Positions 1-27,662 of a DNA stretch of 39,512 nucleotides are shown here, one piece after another. Below the pieces are notes generated by a model. The model was not told the DNA's origin. It searched no databases and worked only from the letters and a program-made list of their open reading frames with translations. Made by a program: the position numbers and the translations under genes. The DNA is taken from assembly GCF_000003605.2 (NCBI RefSeq), contig NW_003149767.1, positions 188,489 to 228,000 on the forward strand. The letters run 5' to 3'. The number at the start of each line of letters is the position of its first letter. Position 1 is the first letter of the stretch. This DNA is from Saccoglossus kowalevskii (lineage: Eukaryota > Hemichordata > Enteropneusta > Harrimaniidae).

Positions 1-16181
<16,181 letters not shown>

Positions 16182-18569
16182 CTTGAAGCTGACGTTCAGT
16201 ACCATTAATATAAAATAAATAAAATTAAACATTAATATTGCTAACATATTGGTAGATATATATAGGGTTTGTTCTCTTGTATATTTATATATATAAATAG
16301 AACATTTTATGAGGGCTACTGTAATACTTTTGTACTCTGAAGTGATACTTTTATTTTTCAGATTAATTTAAAATGTCACATATATTGGTTCTACATGTAT
16401 TGGAAGCACATCTAGAATGAAGAAGGGCATGTGAATCAAAAATAAATTAATAATTTGCTGGATTATTCAAATATAACTTGTTTTGATTCTTTATAATTGT
16501 GGCAAATATGACACTACATTTGATGGGGGAAGAAATATGTACAACATGTGAGTATATGTATGAATAGTGATACCATAATGTATACATCAAAGTAAAAATT
16601 AAGTTACATCATTTGTAAGTACATTGTTAATAACATGTACGCATTTAACAGTGTAAATAAACATAACCCCCACCCCTCCAAAACCAATCACTACAACCCC
16701 CCACCCCCACCCCCCACATAATTAGTCTTTTCAAGTACAAGATTAAGGCAATGCAATCAGTTAATCAGTCACATTTTTGAAAAAAAAAAAATATTTTTTT
16801 ATCTGCGCATATAAAAAAACTACTGAAACTGTCATATTTTTTTACAAAGAGGTCCATATAGTTGACTTTCAAAAAATCTCAAACAAATTTTCTAATTCAA
16901 CAAGTAATGCCACAATAATCAGCATAAAGTAATATCACGTTTATCAAAAAAAAAAAAAAAATGTTCACCTTCAAGCTTCAATTCTAACAGATTCAATTCA
17001 ACAATTATTAACACATAAGCAAACAGGAACTAAATTATATACCTAGTAATAGACATCCATTGTTTAAAAATTTACAATACTGGTAAACAATGTTGCAATT
17101 GATTACTAATCACTCAGTTCCCCCCAAGATCTTACTTGTACAACCTATGTTTACATCAATATCTGTATTATGTGGGAAGTATATTCATGAGCACCCAGTA
17201 GTGAAACAATATACATAACAATTATTGTGAAAAAAAAAAACACGTCAAAAGTCTGGAGAGGTGTTTTTAATCAAACAAACCAGGGCTTAGTCTAGCCTGG
17301 ATTTTACCCTGCCATCAAGCTTTACAAAATGTTAGGGTACATAATCAAATCAAGTTTTTTCTCTTTAAATATCTATAGATATATAGATATGCTAATTTTT
17401 GTGTTGGTTCAAAAAGTAAGCTGTTAAAATCTTTGAAGTAGTTGGTCAACAGGAAGTGCTCTGCCTGCTGCCAAGTTTCAAATGATGACATCATGCACAT
17501 ATTTAAACAATGTTTTTTTCAGTAATTTGCAATGTCAAAAGAAACATACAGGAAATGAACAATGCTATAAATATTTACACTTTGTATGAAAATTTGCGAA
17601 TATTTGTCTCTCTTGGAAAATTAAAATCGGTTCAATTCATCAAGTAAGAGAACCGAATCAACTACATAATCAATTATCAAATCTATTACATCACAATTTA
17701 TCAAATAGCCACCCAGGGACCATTGTGCAGATTGACAAATCTGACAACATCCAGACGGAAGTGAAAACTAATGAAACATCCAGGAAAATATCAATTTGGA
17801 TTATTTCTATCAGTATCCAGGGCTTCACTAAATGCACTTACAGGAAACAACGTACATAAAAGAAAATCAGAATACATTTATCCTTCTATGATTACATATA
17901 TCCTGAGGCATATGACTTATTATGGTTCCTTGAAAAATAAATTTAAAAAGCTTATAAAGTAGTCCTATGAGCTGATGGTACATGTATTGGGGACAGATAA
18001 TAATCATAATTTTAAAGCTCATTTTTTACATTTAGTTAAAAGCAAAAAATTATAATTCATGAAATATACATTTTTATAAAGTTATTAAAAGAATGTATAT
18101 AAAGATAAATAATATAAATTTAAATATCTCTCTCTCTCGGTATATATAGCCAGCTAATTTTTTAATAATATCTGATTGAAAGTATATAAGAATATAATTT
18201 TATTGTTTCTTCTCTGGTACACGTGGCACCTTGAGAAATATTTATTGACAAATATCTTCTATTAAATTGTCATCACAATTTTGGTGTACTGGAGACAAGA
18301 TTTATTTAACAAAATTAATTCAAAATTTGAATAAGGGCTTAAATGAGGCTATTGTTTTTTTACATGTTTAATCAGATTTAACTCTAGTCATAAGGTGTGC
18401 AGTTCATGAAACTGGTTAATTATTATGCAAATTGCATCACTATTAGGCACGTAAAATGAACCAAATATATACCGGGGGGGGGGGGGGGGGTAGTAGTGTT
18501 CATGCTATGTGAAGTAAGATTTAGGCTAATCTCATATGTTTGCATATAGATAGATCCAATTGTGTTCAT

Positions 18570-19065
18570 GCACAGGAAGAAACGGTGGTTAGCATATGGG
18601 CTAAGGAACCCCTAAACTTGTTAAGAATACACAAGATCTTCAGTCATTTTAACTATGAATACTCAGTAAAGCAACTAGAAAGGTATACATGTTAGTTTTA
18701 CGGTTATAAGACAATACCAAAATGAATTCAGACAGAGCAGATTACAGAATTACAGGAAGAAGCACAGAGTCTCATCATCAGTTAATTTCTTTCTCAAGAA
18801 TAAAGATTGTCATGTCAGAAATGGCATACTGAAATGAATAGTTAATGTACAATATAATAAAATATACCGGTAATAGTGCATCTCCCAAATGAACATTGAA
18901 TACAATGATGTTTTGGGCGCTTAGTCCGAACTAAGCGTTCACGCACATTTTTTTAGCCCATGCTAAGGATCTGGACCAGATTTAATCTTGTTTCTTAGCC
19001 TGTGCTAAGTGTTCATGCATGTTTTGTTAGCACGGGCTAAAGTATCTGACTAAGGAGTTGTGCAT
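18570..19065 (+). repeat. Cluster of short CTTAGC...GCTAAG hairpins
   Basis: Several short imperfect palindromes: TTAGCATATGGGCTAAG near 18589, CTTAGTCCGAACTAAG near 18919, TTAGCCCATGCTAAGG near 18954, CTTAGCCTGTGCTAAG near 18995, TTAGCACGGGCTAAAG near 19028. TGTTCATGCA and its complement TGCATGAA occur beside them. This may be the remains of an inverted-repeat element or nested insertions. Confidence 0.5.
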
Positions 19066-20164
19066 GAATGCTACGGTACTACAAACCAGGTCAGATCATA
19101 TTATCCCAAAGTATGCAATTTACTCAAATGTACTGAATCCAACAGTGGACCATCTGAAATTCCATATACAAGATTCTCTCTGATATGAGAATAGAATACG
19201 ATTATTAAAATTGCACTAAATGAGAACTGAAAAAACTACGCATCAAATGATATATATTTATTAATGCCTTTCTGTTTAGTTCCCTAAATAATCTCTGTAA
19301 TGCCTTTGAATGAGAAAGTCAACATTTGTCACATTTCAGGAAATAAATGTATAAAAAGACCTGTAGGCAACAGACAAGTATTAAACAATGTGGAAAAGAC
19401 TGCTCCAACATTTTGGTAAGTTCAAAGGATGCAGATTGTAAATCACAGAATCAACAGGTCTGCCAAGCTTGAACTTCATAGAGGTAACAACAGTAATTGC
19501 CTAGACGCCCAATGCATATGCCTTGGTCAGATTGGTTTCCTTTAATATTATTTGTAAGGTTACATATGATCAAACAAGGAAGCAATATCGGTAATCCCAA
19601 TTAGTTATCGCTAAATTCTTTCTCTTTCATATCAAACTGTCTTGAATTGTGTATTGTATATATACATTTGTGAACAGTCTCTAAATTAACCTTCTGATAA
19701 TGTAAACTGCGTTAATTTTGCAAGAGATAGATTTTTGTGAATTTTGCGAATCACTAAAATTTTTTTTTTTTTGTGGTGAATATGTTTCTGGCATTTTACG
19801 AGTGTCAGTGATTTTTGGAAAATTTTGTTTTCACTAAAACCATAGAATTCTGTAATCGCTAAAGTTTCTATCTGTGAAAATCAATTGGTTTAAATTATGA
19901 ATAATTATTTTTGAATCCAGATTTGGTTTAAATTAGTAGTGAGATGGTTGTAGAATTAATGTTAATGCAGGTATATATACAAACCCAAAAAACATGTTGA
20001 ACAGTTTAATATACAAAGATTTGAAACAAATTTTATTTTGTGTCAATAAGAAGTAAAATTACAGTAGATTGTTAGCATTAGCATGTGGTGGTTTCCTGTT
20101 ACAATACATAAAACTAAATATTTATTGATTATGGGAAAAAACAGGTGGCTCAAGAACTGTAAAA

Positions 20165-20325
20165 TAATTTATTTTAGCTGGAATTAATTTTTGCTAAAAG
20201 ATATTTCTGAGCATTTTCACTGAAATACAGACAAAAAAAGGTATTTCCAACCAGATTTTATTTTTACTGATTCATTCAGCGAAAATAGCCAAAATAAATC
20301 CCAAGTGAAAATACAAGTACTTCAG
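20165..20325 (+). mobile_element. Terminal-inverted-repeat element B, copy 1
   Basis: Left end TTTATTTTAGCTGGAATTAA; right end AAATAAATCCCAAGTGAAAA, whose complement resembles the left end. The internal ACAAAAAAAGGTAT is shared with copy 2 at 36311-36505. About 160 bp and non-coding, so MITE-like. Confidence 0.65.
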
Positions 20326-21931
20326 TAATAGAAGATTGTCAATAAATGGAAGGGTTACAACCACCCTAATTTGCAAGAGACACATTTACAAGTCAAGGAA
20401 AATCATAAAATTTAGTTACTTAGACACAGAATCAGAGGGACTTGTTATGGATAACTTTACAGCAAAAATATCTATTGCCAACAAACCAAATTAACTAGAT
20501 AGAGTACAACACAGATATACTGGGGTAAAATTTAAAATAACCTTTATACAGTGGAGTGTAATGAACTATTATAAAACACCTAAGTTTAGTTATTAAACTA
20601 TTATTTACCAGTAAGTGAATTTAACAATTACAATTAACCATGGACCATGTAGATATGTATACACCATAGACCCTAAAAAAGTGGGTTCCTTTCCTCTAGG
20701 GTATATGTTTACACTAATGGCAGGTATATGCACTTACAACCAGTACATGTAACGGTATGTCTATCCCTATACAAAGTTACAGTGATTGAGCTACACACTG
20801 CACCTACCTGTATTCGTGTTAAAGTCTTCAATTGTGTATGCAACTAAATGACTTAGTATGTATGTCTCTCATATAAACTCCACACAAAGTTATTTTTAGA
20901 AACAGACCTAATGGTGGTGGGCAGATAAAGGTCAATTAATTAAGACCTAAATACTAGTATGTCATACTGGTGTGATACACTTGTGAGTGAATCAGCTATG
21001 TACATCAGAACAACTAAACTCACGACACAATTTACATGACAACAGAGTTATGACATCAATTCAAACCCCAACTAAAGGTTGACCCATATATAGGAATAAA
21101 ACTGCCCAGTTTACAAACAGATGACTCAGGTTACTCTTTACACATGTGCTGATTGCTTTGATAAGTCAATAGATCATGAACTTGTAGTGATTCCCACTCT
21201 TTCCAGCAAGGTGCCAATAAATGAATGAATCAGTGAATGAATGACCCCTCCCCCAAGCTAAGAAACCCTGGGGAAGTATGTATGACAGCAGTACCCAACA
21301 TTAAATGTTATTTTTGTCTCACCTGACTTAATTTGTGTCATCTGTAAATGTTAATTATTATGTGAACTCCTGACAAAGTCTGGAATGTGCCTGGTAGAAT
21401 TGTATTCTACTGATGGTAGCGCAAAAAACAACCCAAATGATGATCAAGCTAAGAAGACACAGTGCATTTATAAAAAGTATGATAATGAATAACAGTGAGG
21501 TTATACTGCATCACGACACACAGGTGTGTTATGTGATGGAAACACTCCTTGTAGGGATATGTTTGAAAGCTGTGATTACAGCCATGGTTGAACATGTTAA
21601 CAACAATGACAACACACTTTTGCATGCACGGGTGACGCCTATGCTGTGATGCTGTAAATGCATGAAATAATATCCAGAAATATATCATTATGTTTCCCAT
21701 GAATAGATTAGTCAGTGATTGAAACACTGCCAGAAGGTTTTAATTTGTTATTTTTGATACCACTTAGCCATGAAACATTTACTGAACTTTTAACAAAAAC
21801 CTTCCGATCAATATTACATATAAATGTCAATCATAAATAAATTTGAACAGATAGAGGAATGATTGATCACTCTCACAAATAATTCATTCATTATTGCAGT
21901 GATGCATCTCTTGGGATGACATACACTGTAG

Positions 21932-22095
21932 CCTCGCTATAACGAACTCTTTGGGGGACATACAATTAGTTTATTATAGTGAAATGTTCACTATAATGAA
22001 GTACATAATACATTGGGTTTGTTGTGAGCGGGAGACATATGCTATGTGTTCATTATATCAGGAAATTCATTATAACGGTGTTCATTATATTGAGG
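21932..22095 (+). mobile_element. Short inverted-repeat element C (CCTCGCTATAACGAAC type)
   Basis: About 164 bp with ends CCTCGCTATAACGAAC and the complement of CCTCAATATAATGAAC. The interior repeats TTCATTATA / TATAATGAA several times, so the whole element can fold. Non-coding. Lies about 165 bp left of the assembly gap. Confidence 0.6.
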
Positions 22096-22260
22096 TTATA
22101 GGGTACTAAATTTATCAACTAATGAAATAAATAAACTTTATAGAGTACTCTTAGCTCAACAAAGTTATTCTCTTCATCTTTATAAATAATTTCACAATTC
22201 AAAGTTAAACAAGTTTCTGTGGTCGATTGATAACAGTAAATTGTTTTCAATTATGTCATT

Positions 22261-22603
22261 NNNNNNNNNNNNNNNNNNNNNNNNNNNNNNNNNNNNNNNN
22301 NNNNNNNNNNNNNNNNNNNNNNNNNNNNNNNNNNNNNNNNNNNNNNNNNNNNNNNNNNNNNNNNNNNNNNNNNNNNNNNNNNNNNNNNNNNNNNNNNNNN
22401 NNNNNNNNNNNNNNNNNNNNNNNNNNNNNNNNNNNNNNNNNNNNNNNNNNNNNNNNNNNNNNNNNNNNNNNNNNNNNNNNNNNNNNNNNNNNNNNNNNNN
22501 NNNNNNNNNNNNNNNNNNNNNNNNNNNNNNNNNNNNNNNNNNNNNNNNNNNNNNNNNNNNNNNNNNNNNNNNNNNNNNNNNNNNNNNNNNNNNNNNNNNN
22601 NNN
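22261..22603. other. Assembly gap (343 N)
   Basis: Unsequenced. Open frames crossing it are artefacts of N translation. It is flanked by inverted-repeat elements, which may be why assembly failed here. Confidence 1.
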
Positions 22604-22651
22604 TGATGGTTCATTTGATTCACCTGCAATTGAAATTTACAAATTTTAATA

Positions 22652-23245
22652 AGGCCAGACTTTTATTATCCCTTGTTTCGCAAACCTGCCGAATGAGCAG
22701 CAGCCGAAAATGAAATAAAAATAAAATTTTATTTCAGCGTAATTTCTCATGCCCGCCGACTTGCGAGTGCAAAAAATTGCTAAAAAAATAAATGTTATCT
22801 TCATTTTTTTTTTTGCCCGCCGCCTAACAAATCCAAGTTTCATGGGAGTATCATGATCAAAGTACCTAAGTTTCACGCAGATCTATACTTTATGCATGTT
22901 GGTTGACAGTGAATTTTGGGTATTGACTTCTCTGCGTGCTGTTTGAGATTACGAGGCAGCGGCGTGTTTTGTGGTGACATGTTGTGAAACTCTGTCGTCA
23001 AAAACCGAGAAATTCCTCATTAATGCTGAAAATTGTGCCCCAATTGGCACCATTGCCAACAAGGTTATACATGGAATAAAAATTTATTTCATTTCTTCTC
23101 TCTGATCAATGATCTCACTTACAATTCTTTGAGAATCACACAAATCTAATGGAAAAAAAAAAAAATTTTTTTTTTTTTTTCGCCCTCCTCAAAAACATTT
23201 ACTTATAAAAACTCAAGAAACAAGGAATAAAAAAAAGTCTGGCCT
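22652..23245 (+). mobile_element. Terminal-inverted-repeat element D, about 594 bp
   Basis: Ends AGGCCAGACTTTTATTATCC (then CTTGTTTC) and the complement of AGGCCAGACTTTTTTTTATT (then CCTTGTTTC): about 28 bp of inverted repeat with few mismatches. The interior is non-coding, includes an A13/T14 hairpin tract at about 23153-23180, and is more GC-rich than its surroundings. Probably a non-autonomous DNA transposon. The target-site duplication is not certain; a TA-rich flank obscures it. Confidence 0.75.
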
Positions 23246-23832
23246 AAAAATTAAGGGGAATGCCTTTGTTGTGCTGAGAGTACTACTCATTAAATATTCA
23301 ATGGGTTTTATCTTTTACTGAAAAGTATAATTAATTCATACTAGCAGATGTCTACATAAATTTAAAATGCTCAAATATTCCCTACTTTACTCTTTTGGAA
23401 GAGTTCCATAACATCACTGCATATCATGAGTAATTAATAGCACTGAATGTGTGAATGGTGAACATACAGTAGCACAGACTGTGATAAAATAGTTCACTAG
23501 ATCAATCCCTTGCACACTGTAAATGCATTAATTATTCAATGTTTTTAATTTTACTACTTCTGCTATAATAAGTAAAATTTGCTAAATTAAATCCACGTGA
23601 ACACGTAAAATAAAAATAGAATGGTTCAAACCTAGTAAAATTGCTCAAAACACCGAAATAGTAAAATTAAATGCCAGTGAAAATAATTGTTTAAACATTA
23701 CTTTTCCTTCATTCACGATGTCACAAGAAATCTGGTTATTTGACGTGAATAAAAACGAAATTTATGATCCACTTCAGCAATCACCGAGTCTTTAAATAAA
23801 TTATTACTATGTATTCTCTAAATGACTCACGG

Positions 23833-24130
23833 TATTTCTGCGAACTCCATTCAGTTGTGCTTCCGGTGGATTGTCCCACTATCTGGCCGGTAGAAAACTT
23901 ATCAAAACTCGATCACCCACATCCCACATGCATTGGCATGCCGTTTTATTTGATGAAAAATCACATCAAACTATTTACATACATGTATACGAGGTCAAAC
24001 AAACAAAGTTTCACTCTCGAATGAACATCGCTCTACTTAATTACAACTTTGTGTACACATTGCCTCCGCGTTGTTGACTTGAATTATCCGCCATTTTGGT
24101 GGATAATGTAATTGAATTTAAATGATATGT
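23833..24130 (-). promoter_or_regulatory. Candidate upstream PKC first exon or promoter segment
   Basis: A donor-like ACC|GTGAGT lies on the minus strand at about 23833. Upstream on that strand are CpG-rich sequence and AAAATGGCGGATAA at about 24090, a YY1-type motif common at transcription starts. ATTATCCGCC...GGTGGATAAT (24087-24111) forms a hairpin around it. The short plus-strand frames here look non-coding. Confidence 0.3.
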
Positions 24131-24427
24131 ACATTTGGTGTCAAACGGTGTAACTTGTATTGACAAGATTGGATTTTAATGCGAAATCCGATCTGAGCCA
24201 CGAATGCAAATGCGTTTTGAACCCGGAAATAACAACGTGAAGTAACAACGATTAATTAATTTCGTAAAGTTAGTTTATATTTTTACCCCCATGGTTTATA
24301 GTTTTCACACTGCAACACGTTTCAAATGTGAAGTGTCCATTTTCAACAGGGAGCCAGAGATGTCTACTATAACGCCAATAAGATCGATAGTGGATTACCG
24401 GCAGATCAACACATCTATATGTTACTG

Positions 24428-24452
24428 CACAGTCCCTCATTGAGGGACTGTG
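24428..24452. repeat. 25-bp perfect palindrome flanked by 7-bp direct repeats
   Basis: CACAGTCCCTCA, one T, then TGAGGGACTGTG: 12-bp arms pair perfectly. GTTACTG occurs immediately on both sides (24421-24427 and 24453-24459). It looks like two inverted ends with a target duplication and almost nothing between them. Confidence 0.8.
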
Positions 24453-24552
24453 GTTACTGGTATATAGGTGTACGGTTTTTAAAATGGTTCCCCTGGCTTG
24501 ATCTCGCAGGTACACCTGGATGACAAAGTACAGAATATTGATAAAAACTTAC

Positions 24553-24650
24553 CTTCACGCGGTAGCAACACTATACAGACGTGTATAATAGTGGGAAGAA
24601 TACAGAGGTAATATACAACACTGAAATATAACTAGGACACATCGATTGGA
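24553..24650 (-). promoter_or_regulatory. Candidate PKC 5' UTR exon with strong donor
   Basis: On the minus strand GCGTGAAG is followed by GTAAGT at 24552, a consensus donor facing the PKC start-codon exon. The upstream limit is not visible and 24650 is arbitrary. If correct, PKC and the receptor gene are divergent with about 520 bp between this donor and the receptor start codon. Confidence 0.35.
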
Positions 24651-24656
24651 AACTGA

Positions 24657-24664
24657 CTATAAAA
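24657..24664 (+). promoter_or_regulatory. TATA-like box for the receptor gene
   Basis: TATAAAAG on the plus strand, followed about 30 bp later by a pyrimidine-rich stretch (TTCCCTTTTCTC) that could hold the start site. The start codon at 25077 would then have a 5' UTR of roughly 380 bp with upstream ATGs. Motif evidence only. Confidence 0.3.
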
Positions 24665-25076
24665 GTCAGAACGGCCTTCCCTTTTCTCAAGAACCTACGC
24701 TGAACGGGGGTACACTCCCTGATGTCAAATTGCAACTCAAATTATCGCGGGGGACACACACTTGAACAAGTGTGTAATTGTTTCATCATAATGAGCATAC
24801 GAACACTATTTAACAGGAATCACTCAACAAATGCATGAAATTATTGAGTATGAATCGTGATTTACAAATGTTGCAGGTCCAAAACCATTATTCGCCGTGA
24901 AAAATATACATAATCTGAGCGTTAAATAATGGTTATCAACGTCAACTTAAAGGGTCTGGCTCCTCTAGAATGTCATTTTACTAGGGGATCAATACCACTT
25001 TATGAGATTACGGTTTTATGGGTGATTAACGCAATTTATTCTGATCTGGGATATCCCGCTTATTCGTGTTCCCGGA

Positions 25077-25508
25077 ATGTTCTGTTTTTCGAAGATTATT
25101 AGAGGATGCGGTGTGTGTGTTTGCAGCATCGCGATACTATGTTGCTTCGGCGCTGTTGCTGTGAATGTGGCGAACACCAGCAGTGATTACACCTTGGCAT
25201 CCTCGCATCTTTCTCAGAACTCACTGTCAACAGCTGTTGATTCACCAATAAATTATGACAGTTCCATCGCAGACACTTTCTTTATCGGGACATCGGTGAA
25301 TCTTGGCGGGCTCTTCGCGGTGCATCTGCCAGACGAAGATGCAAACGGTAAGACGACGTGTGGCATTTTGAACGAAAAATCGGGATTGTGGATCGAGGGC
25401 ATGCTTTACGCAATTGACAATGTCAACAAACGAGATGACATGTTACCAGGTGTTATTATTCATGGTGTAATCAAAGATGATTGTTCGGATCCCAATCATG
25501 CTCTAGAG
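25077..25508 (+). CDS. Receptor exon 1: signal peptide and start of ligand domain
   Basis: 144 codons. Hydrophobic leader (SIAILCCFGAVAV), a Ser-rich spacer, then NLGGLFAVH, CGILNEKSGLWIEGMLYAID and LPGVIIHGVIKDDCSDPNHA, matching lobe 1 of mGluRs (LGGLFPVH ... CG..NE..GIQRLEAM ... LPGV). The Arg of GIQR, a glutamate contact in mGluRs, is absent. Donor GTAATG. Confidence 0.92.
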
Positions 25509-27575
25509 GTAATGTCACATAATCAATCCCACAATCCCTGCACAACTAGTAAGTATTGCATAACACCATATACACATTAGTGTCTATGATAATAATAACA
25601 CAAAATTGAGAATTGTATATCTACATGTATAAAAACAAAATAAAAATACTTAAATATAAGTATATCACTACACTGGGTTTCATGTAGGCGTGAATTTGTT
25701 TTACCTGGTAAATAAAATATTTATAAGAGTTTTTTTAAAATTTAAAATGGTGATTGAAAACAGCTTGACCAATTACAAGCCTTAGAGAAGGAATGTCACC
25801 CATATAGAACTCCACTGTGGTAAGTTAACATTTAATGTCTTCTCTTTCTGTGCCTAACAAAAATATGTTACCTATTCGTACGACCAAAAATTAAAGAAAT
25901 TCCATAAAATCAAGTGGGGAATGGGCATCACCTAATGGTTTCTACAGCCAATGAAAGCATTCCTTTGAATGAAATATGAAGATCTTTCGTGTTAATTGTT
26001 TTATAGATATTTATAAATGTCCATAAAACAAATTCATGCCTTCATGAACCCTGGTGTATATTTGTTGTAATGAAGCAGGAATGCTGTCATTATACTTCCT
26101 GTTTTCTAAGACAAAAAGATGATGTAGATTCCCACTTAGAGGCAAATCTCAAATTAGCACATAACCTCAACAAACATAATAAGTCAGGGAAAACTACAAA
26201 ATTACTTTTAAAGGTTGTTTATTTACTCGATCTGATTTATTGAACCAAACTGCACACAATTAATCTGATTTGATCATATTAATCAGATGAAATTAAACAC
26301 ACCTGATTCTCCAAAAAAATTGATCAGACATCAGATTCTGTCTGATTAGATTAAATGGAGATTAAGTTACGTCTAATTTTTTACAATCTGATTGGAGGTC
26401 ACATTTTATGCATAAATGATCAGATTTATCTGATCAGGTTAATCTGATCAGATCATTAATATTTTAAATTAAAAATGACTGAAACATAGATATGGCCAAC
26501 CATTGTATTTACAGATGAATACCATTGCGATAGAAATCCACAATGGCATGCAACCTTTGATTCCAAAATAATTCAGCAGCTAGAAAACGATATGCATTTT
26601 ATTTGTAACATTCTGCAACAATGATATTCAACTATTCAAAAGTGTTGGAATAACTTTGATTGGATCTATCATCAGTTCTGCATAAATGAGTCATAATTGC
26701 GGGAAAGACTGAATCACAATAATGAGGATTAACGAAGGACTTCTCTAGCCAATGAAAACTGCTTCTTTGGATATGAATATTACAGCAGGTTCTTCTAGGG
26801 TAAATGTCTTACAAATTTCCATAGAAAATGATCATGCATCCTTGGAAACGATTGTACATGTATATTTTTAGAAAGGCTGTAGTTTTCAAACAATGTGACC
26901 AATCCCCAACACATTCTCAACCTTTAATGTGTATATGCTGAAAAATAACTTTTACATCATTTATATGTTCAGTGGTTCTGAAGAAGAAGATTTTTAAGCA
27001 TGTTTTGAATTTTTGCAGGTTAAAAAAAACATGTCAGTCAGTCAGCTACTTTAATAAACTGGCTATATTGAAATGTCCAAAACAATATGACAATGACAAT
27101 AACAGGAGACATGTGCTGTTAACACTTTTACTGTCCATATAGTCTTTTGTTGTTTGTTACCAGCTTTAAGTAGTATTGACGCATGTATTGATGCAGCAAC
27201 CACAAACTAATACCACATTAGTTCTATTAGAAGTGTATCTACAAAAGAAATGTATTAAAATGAATAATTGCATTAAATGCACTACTACTAGAGCAAATAT
27301 TTGAAAACATCTAGAATTATATTAAAAATCCCAACAAGGATGTGATTGTCATCAGAATGACATATGCTCAGCTTTATTTAATTTTGCAATTTAATACTTT
27401 ATTACTTATACTTATTTCAGACAGTGCCATGTACAAAAGTGAAATCGAAGACAGGACATTTTTTTGCTGAAATGTAAACTACACGTGTACATGGGAGAGA
27501 AAAAAATCCCTCATAAGCGAAACTGAAAAATTTACAAACATAACCTGAAATAGAAAAAAAATATATAGCCATCAT

Positions 27576-27662
<87 letters not shown>

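Larger units (their letters stand above)
16189..24552 (-). other. Inferred PKC first intron (5' UTR intron)
   Basis: The start-codon exon has an acceptor 7 bp before ATG, so a non-coding first exon must lie upstream. This 8-kb stretch shows no coding exon. It contains C/G homopolymers (a run of about 15 G at 18475-18490, a C-rich tract at 16665-16718), a hairpin cluster, three inverted-repeat elements and the assembly gap. If a candidate donor near 23833 is the true one, the intron is shorter. Confidence 0.55.

Noticed and set aside
21413-21727. Overlapping frames of 78 and 92 residues
   Set aside because: Low-complexity His/Met-rich translations with no family match, inside the inferred PKC first intron.
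22192-22649. Open frames of 121-145 residues on both strands
   Set aside because: They are almost entirely translated N from the assembly gap.
24270-24515. 81-residue minus-strand open frame upstream of PKC
   Set aside because: No similarity seen, it contains the palindrome, and no acceptor/donor pair links it in phase to the PKC coding exons, which already have a good start.
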